A program made the position numbers and the translations under genes. A stretch of DNA of 64,000 bases from CAYYNQ01 sp964473105. GTDB taxonomy: Bacteria; Sumerlaeota; Sumerlaeia; MVZB01. Under the pieces are notes generated by a model. The model worked only from the letters and a program-made list of their open reading frames with translations. It searched no databases and had not been told where the DNA came from. The stretch lies in NCBI GenBank assembly GCA_964473105.1, contig CAYYNQ010000102.1:1-64000 (forward strand), in the 5' to 3' direction. How positions within the stretch are numbered: the first letter of the stretch is position 1; each line of letters opens with the position of its first letter. Of this stretch, positions 34,537 through 43,345 are shown piece after piece.

Positions 34537-35643
34537 TCACAGTTTTCCGAGGATCTTGCGGACGGCCCGCCGGAATTTTGAACGCCGCCGGGCCCTGTGT
34601 TCCAGTTGAGATTTTAGTTTGCAGCTGAACCAGCCCGGATCTACCTGGAACAAATCTTGCCCCAAACATTCATCGACCAGATCCAGAAAATCATTGGTCC
34701 GTGTCGCGGTGTATGGGTTCTTGTCACAAGTTACCTCGCTGATATGATTTAACCCAACGGAAAACTGATTCAGACAAAGCGTATCATCAAGCAGGCCCGG
34801 CTGTAGCTGTGTCAGGAGCCTGCCGATTTCTTGATGCCTGTCCAGCGCAATGGCAAGTCCCAGTGAATGAAAGACCGATCCGTTCACGTATCGGGCGAAC
34901 TGATCTTTATTCAGCTTGCTGGAATCCGATTCTCTGCATGATGAACCGTGGTAACGTGATAGCAATATGATCTTTTCCTCGAGCATCAATATTGGATCAC
35001 AACTCAGGCTATGTTCATGCTGGCGGTAAACCGCGATGCATTCGTCGGTTCCACCGATTTTCATGTTTAGCAGGGTCATTCGGATCCACAGATCCCAGTC
35101 TTCGCAGGCACGGCACCGTTCGACATAAAATCCACCCGCGCGTTCCACCGATGACCTTCGGAGCAGGACCGCATTGCATGCACCAATTGGGTTGTACTCC
35201 ATCACCTCCGGCCATGATAGAGGCAGACGTGGACGCAGCGTATCAACCGGGGTCTTCCCATCTTCCAGCGTGCGTTTTACCCATCCAGCGACTCCATCCT
35301 GTTTTGAATCCTCTATCAATATGTCCAAGCATGTATCGATCATATTCGGATAGAGAATGTCATCTGCGTCAAGCAGAACAATGAAATCGCCGCAGGCCCT
35401 CTCGAACCCGGTCTGGCGTGCGGAGGCCAATCCCCGATTTTCCTGTTCTGAGATTATGATCCGACCCGGAAATGCAGACTGTAACTCGCCGGATTTTTTT
35501 GCGGTGTTGTCGGTTGACCCATCGTTGACAATGATGACCTCAATATCCCGATATGTTTGTTGAACGGCCGAATTCACGCTCTCGTGCAGATATCGGCCCT
35601 GGTTGAAGCACGGGATGATGATTGAGACCAAGGCCCGGTTCAT
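34537..35643 (-). CDS. GT2-family glycosyltransferase
   Basis: 368 residues. The N-terminal GT-A domain has 'VSIIIPCFNQGRYLHESVNS', 'VIIVNDGSTDNTA', 'ENRGLASARQTGFERACGDFIVLLDADD' (metal-binding DxD-type 'DADD') and the acceptor-side 'RACEDWDLWIR' (catalytic ED). The C-terminal 120 residues are unassigned, ending in a very basic helix (RARRRSKFRRAVRKILGKL). It adds a sugar to an envelope polysaccharide or glycoprotein. The ATG overlaps the stop of the small upstream frame. Confidence 0.9.
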   Translation of the reverse strand: MNRALVSIIIPCFNQGRYLHESVNSAVQQTYRDIEVIIVNDGSTDNTAKKSGELQSAFPGRIIISEQENRGLASARQTGFERACGDFIVLLDADDILYPNMIDTCLDILIEDSKQDGVAGWVKRTLEDGKTPVDTLRPRLPLSWPEVMEYNPIGACNAVLLRRSSVERAGGFYVERCRACEDWDLWIRMTLLNMKIGGTDECIAVYRQHEHSLSCDPILMLEEKIILLSRYHGSSCRESDSSKLNKDQFARYVNGSVFHSLGLAIALDRHQEIGRLLTQLQPGLLDDTLCLNQFSVGLNHISEVTCDKNPYTATRTNDFLDLVDECLGQDLFQVDPGWFSCKLKSQLEHRARRRSKFRRAVRKILGKL

Positions 35644-35948
35644 CCTGCATCATCCCTGACGAGCATTGGTTTTGCCTTCCTTTGAATGTATAGGCCCACG
35701 TTTTGTCCCAGCCAGCCTGTTTTGCCGGGTATCTGCTGGAGTGTATACGATCCCCCGTATTTTAGCATTTGAATGATTTTTGCGTCACAATCCCGTTCAG
35801 CATGATGATTGGGTTCCCGGTGGGTGTGGTATGGATGGCTTCCATGGTAGGGTGGACAATATCTTACCCCTGCCTCCGCTTCCCTTAATATTTCAACAAA
35901 CAATGTGGGTGGACTCCTTGTGGACAGGGAATCGAGGAGTGGTCCCAT
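35640..35948 (-). CDS. Small His-rich protein or C-terminal gene fragment upstream of GT2
   Basis: 102 residues in frame from ATG 35948. The middle is strikingly His-rich ('HGSHPYHTHREPNHHAERDCDAKI'), followed by 'QMLKYGGSYTLQQIPGKTGW'. The frame is open for another 19 codons upstream of the ATG without a start, so this could be the 3' remnant of a longer gene. Its stop overlaps the GT2 start (ATGA), which supports real translation. I cannot name a family; the spacing of His and Cys could bind a metal. Nothing else supported is visible between 35949 and 36153. Confidence 0.45.
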   Translation of the reverse strand: MGPLLDSLSTRSPPTLFVEILREAEAGVRYCPPYHGSHPYHTHREPNHHAERDCDAKIIQMLKYGGSYTLQQIPGKTGWLGQNVGLYIQRKAKPMLVRDDAG

Positions 35949-36186
35949 GTTAAAATACAGATCTGTGATTAACCACAGGGAAAACCGGGAGACCCCATGC
36001 CGGTTTTCCCGGCGTGCATATACTTTACAGGCATCTCATGACCCTGCCAAGCGGTGATCATAATCATCCCGATCCAATATAGGTTTATAAAGCATTCGTT
36101 CAGAATTGCGATTATTATTGGGGGGACGAATGCGATCAAGGCGGTGAATCGAGATGATTGGGTTGGCAACGGAAGAAATGCGGAGC

Positions 36187-36582
36187 ATGGCCATTCTGGG
36201 GATGGACTGGGGGGCAAGGCGGATCGGTTTTGCAGTCAAGCCCGCGGGGATGGATTACGTGCTCCCACGGGGGGTTGTGATGGTTGGGAACGAACAGGAG
36301 GCGGTCCGTGTTGTGCGTGCTGTCATCGAAGAGGCTGCGGCCGGGGCAATTGTTGTCGGGATTCCGCTGTACCGGGATCCTGCCCAAGCGCAAATTATCC
36401 GAAGGTTTTGCCGGAGAACACGATGTGGTATCCGGGGAACACGATGGTTTTTTACAGATGAATACTTGACCACTCAGGCCGCAGACTCCATGAGCAGGAA
36501 TAGTCTGGCAGGCAAAGAGACCGATGATCTGGCAGCCAAGCTGATTCTGGAATCATGGCTTCAAGAAGCTGGGTTCGACTGA
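36187..36582 (+). CDS. ruvX: RuvX/YqgF-type Holliday-junction-resolvase-like nuclease
   Basis: 131 residues from ATG 36187. RNase-H-like fold with the family motifs 'ILGMDWGARRIGFAV' (first catalytic Asp), 'GAIVVGIPLYRD', 'FFTDEYLTTQAA' (catalytic Glu region) and 'ETDDLAAKLILESWL' (last Asp). Members process 16S rRNA 5' ends and are proposed resolvases. In-frame starts at 36154 and 36178 are possible because ribosome sites are weak. It precedes the glycosyltransferase pseudogene by 17 bp. Confidence 0.85.
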   Translation: MAILGMDWGARRIGFAVKPAGMDYVLPRGVVMVGNEQEAVRVVRAVIEEAAAGAIVVGIPLYRDPAQAQIIRRFCRRTRCGIRGTRWFFTDEYLTTQAADSMSRNSLAGKETDDLAAKLILESWLQEAGFD

Positions 36583-36599
36583 AGCACGGGGGCATATCA

Positions 36600-37827
36600 A
36601 TGCTCAGTTCCAAGCGCTTGTTGTTTTTGTGCCCACGGGTTCCATGGCCCCTCAATACGGGTGCCAAGATTAGAACGCATGCCCTGCTGAGGACTCTTCA
36701 GTCAGAATATCGGGTGACCTACGCCGGATTTTTGCAACCCGATCTTGATGAGGAAGAAGCCTTATCCGGGTTGGCCGGATGTGAACATGTCAAGATGGTT
36801 CCAGAGCAGTGCGTCTCGTTGCCGGGCAAGGTTGTCCTGGGTATCCGGAGTATGTTTGATGCACGACCCGCGACGGTCATAAAATACTGGCATTTACAGA
36901 TCGCGGAGTTTGTACGGTCTTGGATGCTCCAGAATCGTGGTCACGTGATTTATGCAGACCATCTGCATATGGCGGCCTTATCTAGAACTCGTACGGAACG
37001 GGGATGGGTTCAAGGTGTTGGACGAACATGATGTCGAATCGCAGATCATCGAGCGGTTAGCTGATAATAGGGCCGGATCGATTGTAAGCGGCTATATCCG
37101 TTCACAGGCTCGCAGAATGAGACTCATCGAGGCTGGAATGATTGACTGTGCGGATCTTGTGCTCGCTGTTTCGGAGGGAGATGCGGGCCGGTTTAGGGAG
37201 ATGGCCGAGGGCTCGAATGTCGAGGTTGTTCCCAACGGCGTGGATTCGGATTATTATCGTCCTGCATCCCAGATCACGCGAATACCGGGACGGCTTATTT
37301 TCACGGGATCTATGGACTGGCTTCCGAACTAGGATGCTGTGATATACTTCATGCGGGAAATCTGGCCGCTGCTCAAGGGGTCACCCCCGGGTCAATCATG
37401 GTCGCTTGATATTGTCGGTCATGCTCCCCCTCCATCTGTCCGGGCGCTGGCATCTGAACGGGTTCGTGTCAGAGGTTCGGTCGATGATGTCCGGCCCTAT
37501 GTGGATGGGGCAGCAGCTTTTATCGCACCGATCCGTATTGGTGGAGGGAGTCGCTTGAAAATTCTGTAGGCATTTTCAATGGAAGTTCCCGTGATTTCGA
37601 CCAGTGTGGGATGCGAGGGGCTGAGTGTCGCCGATGGCGGCCAGCTTCTGAGAGCGGATACGCCCCAAGCGTTTGCGGCAGCGGTAAAAAGACTTGCCGA
37701 TGACCCGGAACTAGGCCGGAGACTGGTTGTCAGTGGAAAGCAGCACGCTCTCAAGTATTTTTCCTGGCCGGCAATTGGCCAGAAAATGCTCGCTTGTTAC
37801 ACGGGTGTGTCAGGGGATAGCGGTTGA
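36600..37827 (+). pseudogene. GT4-type glycosyltransferase pseudogene (frameshift plus two in-frame TAG)
   Basis: A start with GGGGG 8 nt upstream begins 'LLFLCPRVPWPLNTGAKIR'. The frame shifts by +1 near 36978: the original ends '...HLHMAAL', and the reading continues in the next frame as 'YLELVRNGDGFKVLDEHD'. That frame carries 'VVPNGVDSDYYRP', 'FTGSMDWLPN', then TAG at 37330-37332, 'DAVIYFMREIWPLL', 'FIAPIRIGGGSRLKIL', TAG at 37567-37569, and 'AFSMEVPVISTSVGCEGL'. In relatives both TAG positions normally hold Glu or similar (GAG-to-TAG), giving 'GGGxRLKILEA'. The layout matches the PEP-CTERM/XrtA-associated glycosyltransferase group (TIGR03087-like). One inserted T in the GGCCTTATC context would explain the shift. 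With three lesions it is inactive unless assembly errors are responsible. Confidence 0.85.
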
Positions 37828-38045
37828 CACCCCACTCAATCGCTTCATAATGGAGCGGGAGGTTCGATCCAGAGGGTGTTTCTGGCAGAATTCGGCGCTG
37901 GGAATGTGTTATGTTTCAAGCATGCCTGTTGGTGAAGTGGGTGTATCAGTGGCTACCAGCATGGCGGATGCCCATCATTATAATAGACTGACTGCCGATT
38001 TTGAGTGTTATGCCTGGATTATTCCGGGGGGAGGTGCTGATTATC

Positions 38046-39836
38046 ATGGCGGAATCTAAGCGTAGACCAGGGAACAACAAGGGTTCCGGCCAAATGAGGG
38101 TACCCGAGCACGAGGCAGCGGGCAAACTGGACAATCGGAAGGAGATTGTCAGGACAGGTGAGGGTGCGTCACAAGATGATGAAAAAACGGCGAAGAAATG
38201 GATGCAGGCCCTGTCCAATGATGAAAGCGCCAGTCGTCTAAGCTCGGAGGCACTCGAGACCGGACTGGTTCATGATTCAGCGGATATTTACGATGCCATT
38301 GCCGCCAATATGGGTATGGAGAAGGTTGTCCTTGCCGATGTCGATTTCACATCTGAACTAATCAGCGAGGTTTCGGATCAGGTTGCCCGGAAATACCGCG
38401 TGATTCCTGTTTATGCTGATGACAATGAAGTCCATTTGGCGTTATCCGATCCCCAGAATGTCCAGGCTCTGGACGACCTGCGGAACATTCTGGGCAAGAC
38501 GGTGGTCGGTATGGTTGCCAATGAGGAGGATATCGACAAGGCCATCAAAAAATATTACGAAGCCAGAGATCATGACGGCCTTTATGAGGAATTGGCCGAG
38601 GAGGATGATCCCGCGCTGCGCCGTGATTATGGTGAGTTGGAGCTGGCCGAGGGGGTTGATCCCGATGAGCAGTTGCCGGTTGTCCGGTTCGTTGACTTGA
38701 TATTCAGGCAGGCCGTGCATGAGCGTGCCAGTGATATTCATATCGAGCCCTGTCGCGGGGGTATTCGCATCCGTTTTCGTGTAGATGGCGTGCTGCATGA
38801 AATGCCCGAGCCGCCGCGTAAGTGGCAGAACCTTATTCTTTCGCGGTTGAAGGTGCTTGCGGGAATGGATCTTGCCGAAAAACGCGTGCCACTCGACGGT
38901 CGTATCCGACTTTCGCTTCCCGACAAGAAACTGGACCTGCGTGTATCGACACTGCCCACGATCTTTGGTGAATCGATCGTCATGCGTATTCTCGACTCGG
39001 CGAATGTCATGATGGGCCTTGAGGATGTGGGTTTCCTCCCGGCATCGGTGGAGTCCTTCAAGCATCTGATCAAGGCGCCCAATGGTGTTATCCTGATGAC
39101 GGGTCCAACTGGGTCGGGGAAGACCACCACACTCTACGCTGCCTTGGGGATGTTGAATCTTCCCGAGAACAAACTGGTCACGCTTGAAGACCCTGTCGAG
39201 TATCAGATCCCGGGCATCAATCAGATCCAGATAAATTCCGAGATCGGCCTGACCTTTGGGACCGGGTTGAAGGCTGTTCTTCGTCAGTCGCCCGATATCA
39301 TCCTTGTGGGGGAGATCCGTGATCTTGAAACTGCCGAAAATGCCATTCGTGCAGCCTTGACCGGCCATCTTGTATTTTCCACGCTGCATACCAACGATGC
39401 ACCCAGTTCGACAGTCAGGTTGATCGAGATGGGGGTGAAGCCTTACCTTGTCGCAAGTTCGATGCAGGCCGCCATTGCGCAACGTCTTGTCCGCCGTATC
39501 TGCTCGGTCTGCCGGTCAAGTTACAACCCTCATCCAGAGGAGATCCGGGAGATCGGGTATGATCCGGAGGAATACGGCGGTGTGGAGTTCTTCAAGGGTG
39601 AGGGATGTGAGCGCTGTGGCACATCGGGCTACCGCGGTAGGACGGCTATACACGAAATCATGGTCATGGATGCTGAACTGCGTCGAAGGGTCATCCGCAG
39701 CGAGGCGGGTACGCGACTGAAGCGTGCCGCCGTCAAGAAAGGTATGCGGACGCTACGTATGGACGGCTGGGAAAAAGCCATGATGGGTGCTACGACCATG
39801 GAAGAAGTTCTGAGGGTTACGCAGACCGATATCTGA
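38046..39836 (+). CDS. pilB: Type IV pilus/type II secretion assembly ATPase (PilB/GspE)
   Basis: 596 residues from ATG 38046 (GAGGTG 9 nt upstream). A basic, charged arm leads to a MshEN/T2SSE N-domain (about 85-180: 'SDQVARKYRVIPVYADDNEVHLALSDPQN'), then the motor core: 'VRFVDLIFRQAVHERASDIHIEP', Walker A 'GPTGSGKTTT', Asp box 'TLEDPVEYQIPGINQIQIN', Walker B 'DIILVGEIRD' and His box 'LTGHLVFSTLHTND'. A four-Cys zinc module follows ('CSVCRSSY', 'CERCGTSGYRGRTAIHEIM'). It polymerises pilins or pseudopilins at the inner membrane. First of three motor genes in a row. Confidence 0.93.
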   Translation: MAESKRRPGNNKGSGQMRVPEHEAAGKLDNRKEIVRTGEGASQDDEKTAKKWMQALSNDESASRLSSEALETGLVHDSADIYDAIAANMGMEKVVLADVDFTSELISEVSDQVARKYRVIPVYADDNEVHLALSDPQNVQALDDLRNILGKTVVGMVANEEDIDKAIKKYYEARDHDGLYEELAEEDDPALRRDYGELELAEGVDPDEQLPVVRFVDLIFRQAVHERASDIHIEPCRGGIRIRFRVDGVLHEMPEPPRKWQNLILSRLKVLAGMDLAEKRVPLDGRIRLSLPDKKLDLRVSTLPTIFGESIVMRILDSANVMMGLEDVGFLPASVESFKHLIKAPNGVILMTGPTGSGKTTTLYAALGMLNLPENKLVTLEDPVEYQIPGINQIQINSEIGLTFGTGLKAVLRQSPDIILVGEIRDLETAENAIRAALTGHLVFSTLHTNDAPSSTVRLIEMGVKPYLVASSMQAAIAQRLVRRICSVCRSSYNPHPEEIREIGYDPEEYGGVEFFKGEGCERCGTSGYRGRTAIHEIMVMDAELRRRVIRSEAGTRLKRAAVKKGMRTLRMDGWEKAMMGATTMEEVLRVTQTDI

Positions 39837-39922
39837 TGGATCGGACGGGACATTCATTGTTCTCAATATGCGGTGCGGGGTCATGATCCACCAGGTTAAA
39901 TCAACAGAGGAACGGTATTGCC

Positions 39923-41065
39923 TTGGATATCAATGAAATGCTCAAGATTGTGGTTGACCGTGATGCGGCGGATCTCCACCTCCGTGTTGGTAAATCTCCG
40001 GTCATCCGGTTGCACGGGACGTTCGAACCGCTTGATCCCCATGTCCTGACAAACGAAGACACTGAGCGGCTGATGAAGGAAATCACGCCGCCTCGTTACC
40101 AGCAGATGTTACAGGAGCAGGGCAGTACAGACTTCGCCTATGCCTTTAGTGAACAGGCACGTTTTCGTACCAACGTTTTCCGTGGTCAGAGCAATATCGG
40201 CATCGTTATGCGACTGATCCCTAGTCGCATCTTTACCTTCGAACAACTGGGTCTGCCAAAGGAATCGATTATGGAGATTCTCCAGGCCCATCGTGGGATG
40301 GTTATTGTGACCGGGCCCACTGGTTCGGGCAAGACCACATCTCTGGCAACGATGATTGACTGGATCAACAGGGAGCGTTCGGTTCATATCATCACTATTG
40401 AGGACCCGATTGAGTATACCCACAAACACAAGAAGTCCGTTGTTTCGCAGCGTGAACTGCATATCGACACGCCAACGTTCGCCAACGCACTGCGCGGTGC
40501 GCTGCGCCAGGATCCCGATGTGATACTCGTTGGCGAAATGCGTGACCTTGAGACGATGGAGTCGGCGATCACTGCGGCAGAGACGGGTCACCTTGTGTTT
40601 GGAACGCTGCATACGATTGGCGCCGCAACGACAGTGGATCGTATCATAGACGCATTCCCAGCCAATCAGCAGAATCAGATACGTTCGGTTCTGTCTGTAG
40701 CCATGTCGGCGGTGATTTCCCAGGCACTGCTTCCCCGTGCCGGCGGTAAGGGGCGTGTTGCCGCATTCGAGATCATGCATAACAATGCAGCCATTGCCAA
40801 CCTGATCCGTGAGGCTAAGACGGAGCGCATCACATCCGTAATCCAGACCAGCCGAAAAATGGGCATGATCACGCTGGATGAGTATCTTCTGGCCCTGTGG
40901 AAAAAAGGCACTATCTCGGGCCAGGTCACCCTTGAGCATGCGCAGAACTATGAGGAGGTGAGAAAGAGCATGATGGGCGAAGGAATTACGGCGGGTGGAA
41001 AAGCAGCCAACGAGGAAGAATCGGGTCCGGTCAAGACGGCCAGTTTGCCCTCGGATGAATATTAG
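39923..41065 (+). CDS. pilT: Type IV pilus twitching-motility ATPase PilT
   Basis: 380 residues. 'ADLHLRVGKSPVIRLHG' N-domain, Walker A 'GPTGSGKTTS', Asp box 'ITIEDPIEYTHKHKKSVVSQRE', Walker B 'DVILVGEMRDLETM', His box 'AAETGHLVFGTLHT', then 'AATTVDRIIDAFPANQQNQIR' and the C-terminal 'ERITSVIQTSRKMGMITLDEYLLAL', all typical of PilT. It disassembles pili and pulls. The TTG start at 39923 is the most upstream in-frame start with an AGAGGAAC site nearby; an ATG at 39938 is possible. Lies between two PilB-type ATPase genes. Confidence 0.95.
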   Translation: MDINEMLKIVVDRDAADLHLRVGKSPVIRLHGTFEPLDPHVLTNEDTERLMKEITPPRYQQMLQEQGSTDFAYAFSEQARFRTNVFRGQSNIGIVMRLIPSRIFTFEQLGLPKESIMEILQAHRGMVIVTGPTGSGKTTSLATMIDWINRERSVHIITIEDPIEYTHKHKKSVVSQRELHIDTPTFANALRGALRQDPDVILVGEMRDLETMESAITAAETGHLVFGTLHTIGAATTVDRIIDAFPANQQNQIRSVLSVAMSAVISQALLPRAGGKGRVAAFEIMHNNAAIANLIREAKTERITSVIQTSRKMGMITLDEYLLALWKKGTISGQVTLEHAQNYEEVRKSMMGEGITAGGKAANEEESGPVKTASLPSDEY

Positions 41066-41139
41066 GTGATGACGTGGCTGATTGATGCCGCCAGCATGGA
41101 ATGAGGTGCTAAAATCGTGAAAGCGAATGAGCGTATATC

Positions 41140-43215
41140 ATGAGTAAGAAGCTATTCAAGTTCAGTGACCCAGAGGCACGTCCTGATCTGCAATCCGATG
41201 TGCTGCCCGCCGAGGAAGCGGGTGCCCGTCTGAAGGACGAAATGCGTGGCCTTTTGCGCCGGGATTACTCGGTCGATCAGTTGGCGGTTCTGAGCGAGTT
41301 GGCACATGGCGGAGAGACGGGCGCCCGGTTCGATGAGATGCAGGCCGATATCGATCATGAGATGATTGCTCCGACGACCGACTTATTAAAGATCATGTCG
41401 GAACAGACCGGGCTGGGGATGGTCGACCTCAAAACTCTGCCCCGGGCTGATCATAAGCTGAGAAACCTGATCACCGCTGATCAGGCCAAGGCCCTGCGTG
41501 TTGTCCCCTGTGCTGTCAGGGAAGACGGGACGATTGTTGTGGCCATTGCTGATCCTTCAAACCCGACGATCGGTGACGATCTACGCCTAATCCTTGGCAG
41601 GGAGGTCGAGACTGTCATTGCCGATGAGACCGATATCAACGAAAGGATTGAGCAATATTACGGCCTGGGTGACGAGACACTTGAGGATGTTCTTGAAAAT
41701 GCCGTGGATAAGGACGAGTCCGAAGATAACGTCATTTATCAGGATGAGAACATGATCGACCTGTCGGACCTTTCGACTTTGGCCGGCCAGCCAGCCGTCA
41801 TACGACTGGTCAATCTTTTATTGTTGCGTGCGATCAATGACCGCGCCAGCGACATCCACATCGAGCCCTTCCCCACTTTCATCCGCATTCGGTATCGTGT
41901 CGACGGTGTGTTGAAGGAAATTCCGGCCCCACCACGCAACCAGCTCATTGCGATCATTTCGCGTATCAAGGTTCTCGCAACGATGAGAATTGACGAGTCA
42001 CGACTTCCGCAGGACGGACGGATCAAGTTGTCGGTTGAGGGGAGAGAGGTCGACATGCGTTGCTCCACGATACCGACTGTTCACGGCGAATCGATCGTGA
42101 TGCGTGTTTTGGACAAGAGCATGATGATGATTGGGATCAGTAATATTGGCATGCTTAGCGAGGTGCTTGAGCGTTTCCAGAAACTCATTCGGCTCCCCAA
42201 TGGTATCATTCTGGTAACGGGCCCGACGGGTAGTGGAAAGACGACCACGTTGTATGCGGCATTGGCCGAAATCAGGGATCCCGGCGAGAAGTTCATTACC
42301 ACCGAGGACCCCGTCGAGTATGAGATGGACGGCATCCAGCAGGTGAACATCAACGAGGCTGTGGGCCTGACCTACGCCCGTTGCCTGCGTGCAATCCTGC
42401 GCCAAGACCCCGATCGAGTGCTAGTCGGCGAGGTGCGCGATGTTGAGACGGCGCAAATCGCTGTCCAAGCGGCCCTGACCGGTCACCTCGTCATGTCAAC
42501 CCTGCATACCAACTCCGCATCCGCGACCGTAACCCGGCTTCTGGACATGGGTGTTGAGCCGTTCTTAATCACGTCTGCTCTAATTGCGATTGTTGGCCAG
42601 CGTTTGGTCAGGTCAATCTGTCAGGAATGCAAGACGCCCTATGAGCCTCAGCAGGAGGAGCTCCGTGAATTCGGCGTCACCCGGGACGAACTGCGGGAGC
42701 AGGGGATCACTTTGTTTCGCGGTGAGGGTTGCAGTGAGTGCAACCATACCGGGTTTCACGGCCGTATGGGTATCTATGAGCTGCTTGAGATCACCGATGA
42801 AGTTCGTGAACTCATCTTGGAACAGGGCACAACGGACGATATCCTGGAAGTCGCGGCTCGTCAGGGGATGATGACAATGCGTGAGGATGGTTGGGTCAAG
42901 GTCTGCATGGGTCTGACAACTCTTGACGAGATTGTCCGCCAGACTCCGGCTGGTGAGATGGGCGGGGTGATGGATGCCGCCCTAGACGATGATAAGGTTT
43001 CCATGGTCGCGGATCAGGAAAAACCCGGGCAGATCGAGACGAAATCCGGGTCGATCCAGTTGCCCGGACCCCCCCGGCCAAAGATTGATGAGGAAACACA
43101 CTTGGTCGAGGGTGAAATGGGCATGCCGGTTCCGGAGACGGGGCGTGCAGGGGATCCCGAAATCGATCTTGAGGCTGAACCTGAATCCAGACCGGAGTCC
43201 GAGCCCCGCACCTAA
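41140..43215 (+). CDS. Second PilB/GspE-family ATPase with long acidic tail
   Basis: 691 residues. An extended N-terminus (about 1-85, no family match), a T2SSE N-domain about 95-175, and the motor core: 'INDRASDIHIEPFPTFIRIRY', Walker A 'GPTGSGKTTT', 'TTEDPVEYEMDGIQQV', Walker B 'DRVLVGEVRD', 'LTGHLVMSTLHTNS', zinc site 'CQECKTPY'/'CSECNHTGFHGRMGIYELL'. The last 80 residues are a disordered, Pro/Glu/Asp-rich tail. It is clearly a paralogue of the first PilB but differs in both ends, which suggests a different machine (for example a type II-like secretion system) or a specialised pilus. No platform or pilin genes are nearby. Confidence 0.9.
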   Translation: MSKKLFKFSDPEARPDLQSDVLPAEEAGARLKDEMRGLLRRDYSVDQLAVLSELAHGGETGARFDEMQADIDHEMIAPTTDLLKIMSEQTGLGMVDLKTLPRADHKLRNLITADQAKALRVVPCAVREDGTIVVAIADPSNPTIGDDLRLILGREVETVIADETDINERIEQYYGLGDETLEDVLENAVDKDESEDNVIYQDENMIDLSDLSTLAGQPAVIRLVNLLLLRAINDRASDIHIEPFPTFIRIRYRVDGVLKEIPAPPRNQLIAIISRIKVLATMRIDESRLPQDGRIKLSVEGREVDMRCSTIPTVHGESIVMRVLDKSMMMIGISNIGMLSEVLERFQKLIRLPNGIILVTGPTGSGKTTTLYAALAEIRDPGEKFITTEDPVEYEMDGIQQVNINEAVGLTYARCLRAILRQDPDRVLVGEVRDVETAQIAVQAALTGHLVMSTLHTNSASATVTRLLDMGVEPFLITSALIAIVGQRLVRSICQECKTPYEPQQEELREFGVTRDELREQGITLFRGEGCSECNHTGFHGRMGIYELLEITDEVRELILEQGTTDDILEVAARQGMMTMREDGWVKVCMGLTTLDEIVRQTPAGEMGGVMDAALDDDKVSMVADQEKPGQIETKSGSIQLPGPPRPKIDEETHLVEGEMGMPVPETGRAGDPEIDLEAEPESRPESEPRT

Positions 43216-43345
43216 CTTTTCTCGGTTGTTTTGAATCGCTTTTTCAGTGCAGATTTGGTATCGTCAAGCTTCACCAATCGGGCACGTGTTCCGCGTCGCT
43301 GCTTAACTCAAAAAACCCTCCTCTGGAAGGCAGGACCTTGATCTC

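Noticed and set aside
37330..37569. Reassigned or suppressed TAG codons
   Set aside because: Intact genes such as those ending at 12839 and 15205 terminate with TAG, and the same gene also has a frameshift, so ordinary decay is simpler.
38442..39482. Long antisense frame (346 codons) opposite pilB
   Set aside because: It mirrors the codon bias of the pilB gene, has no family resemblance and no ribosome site.
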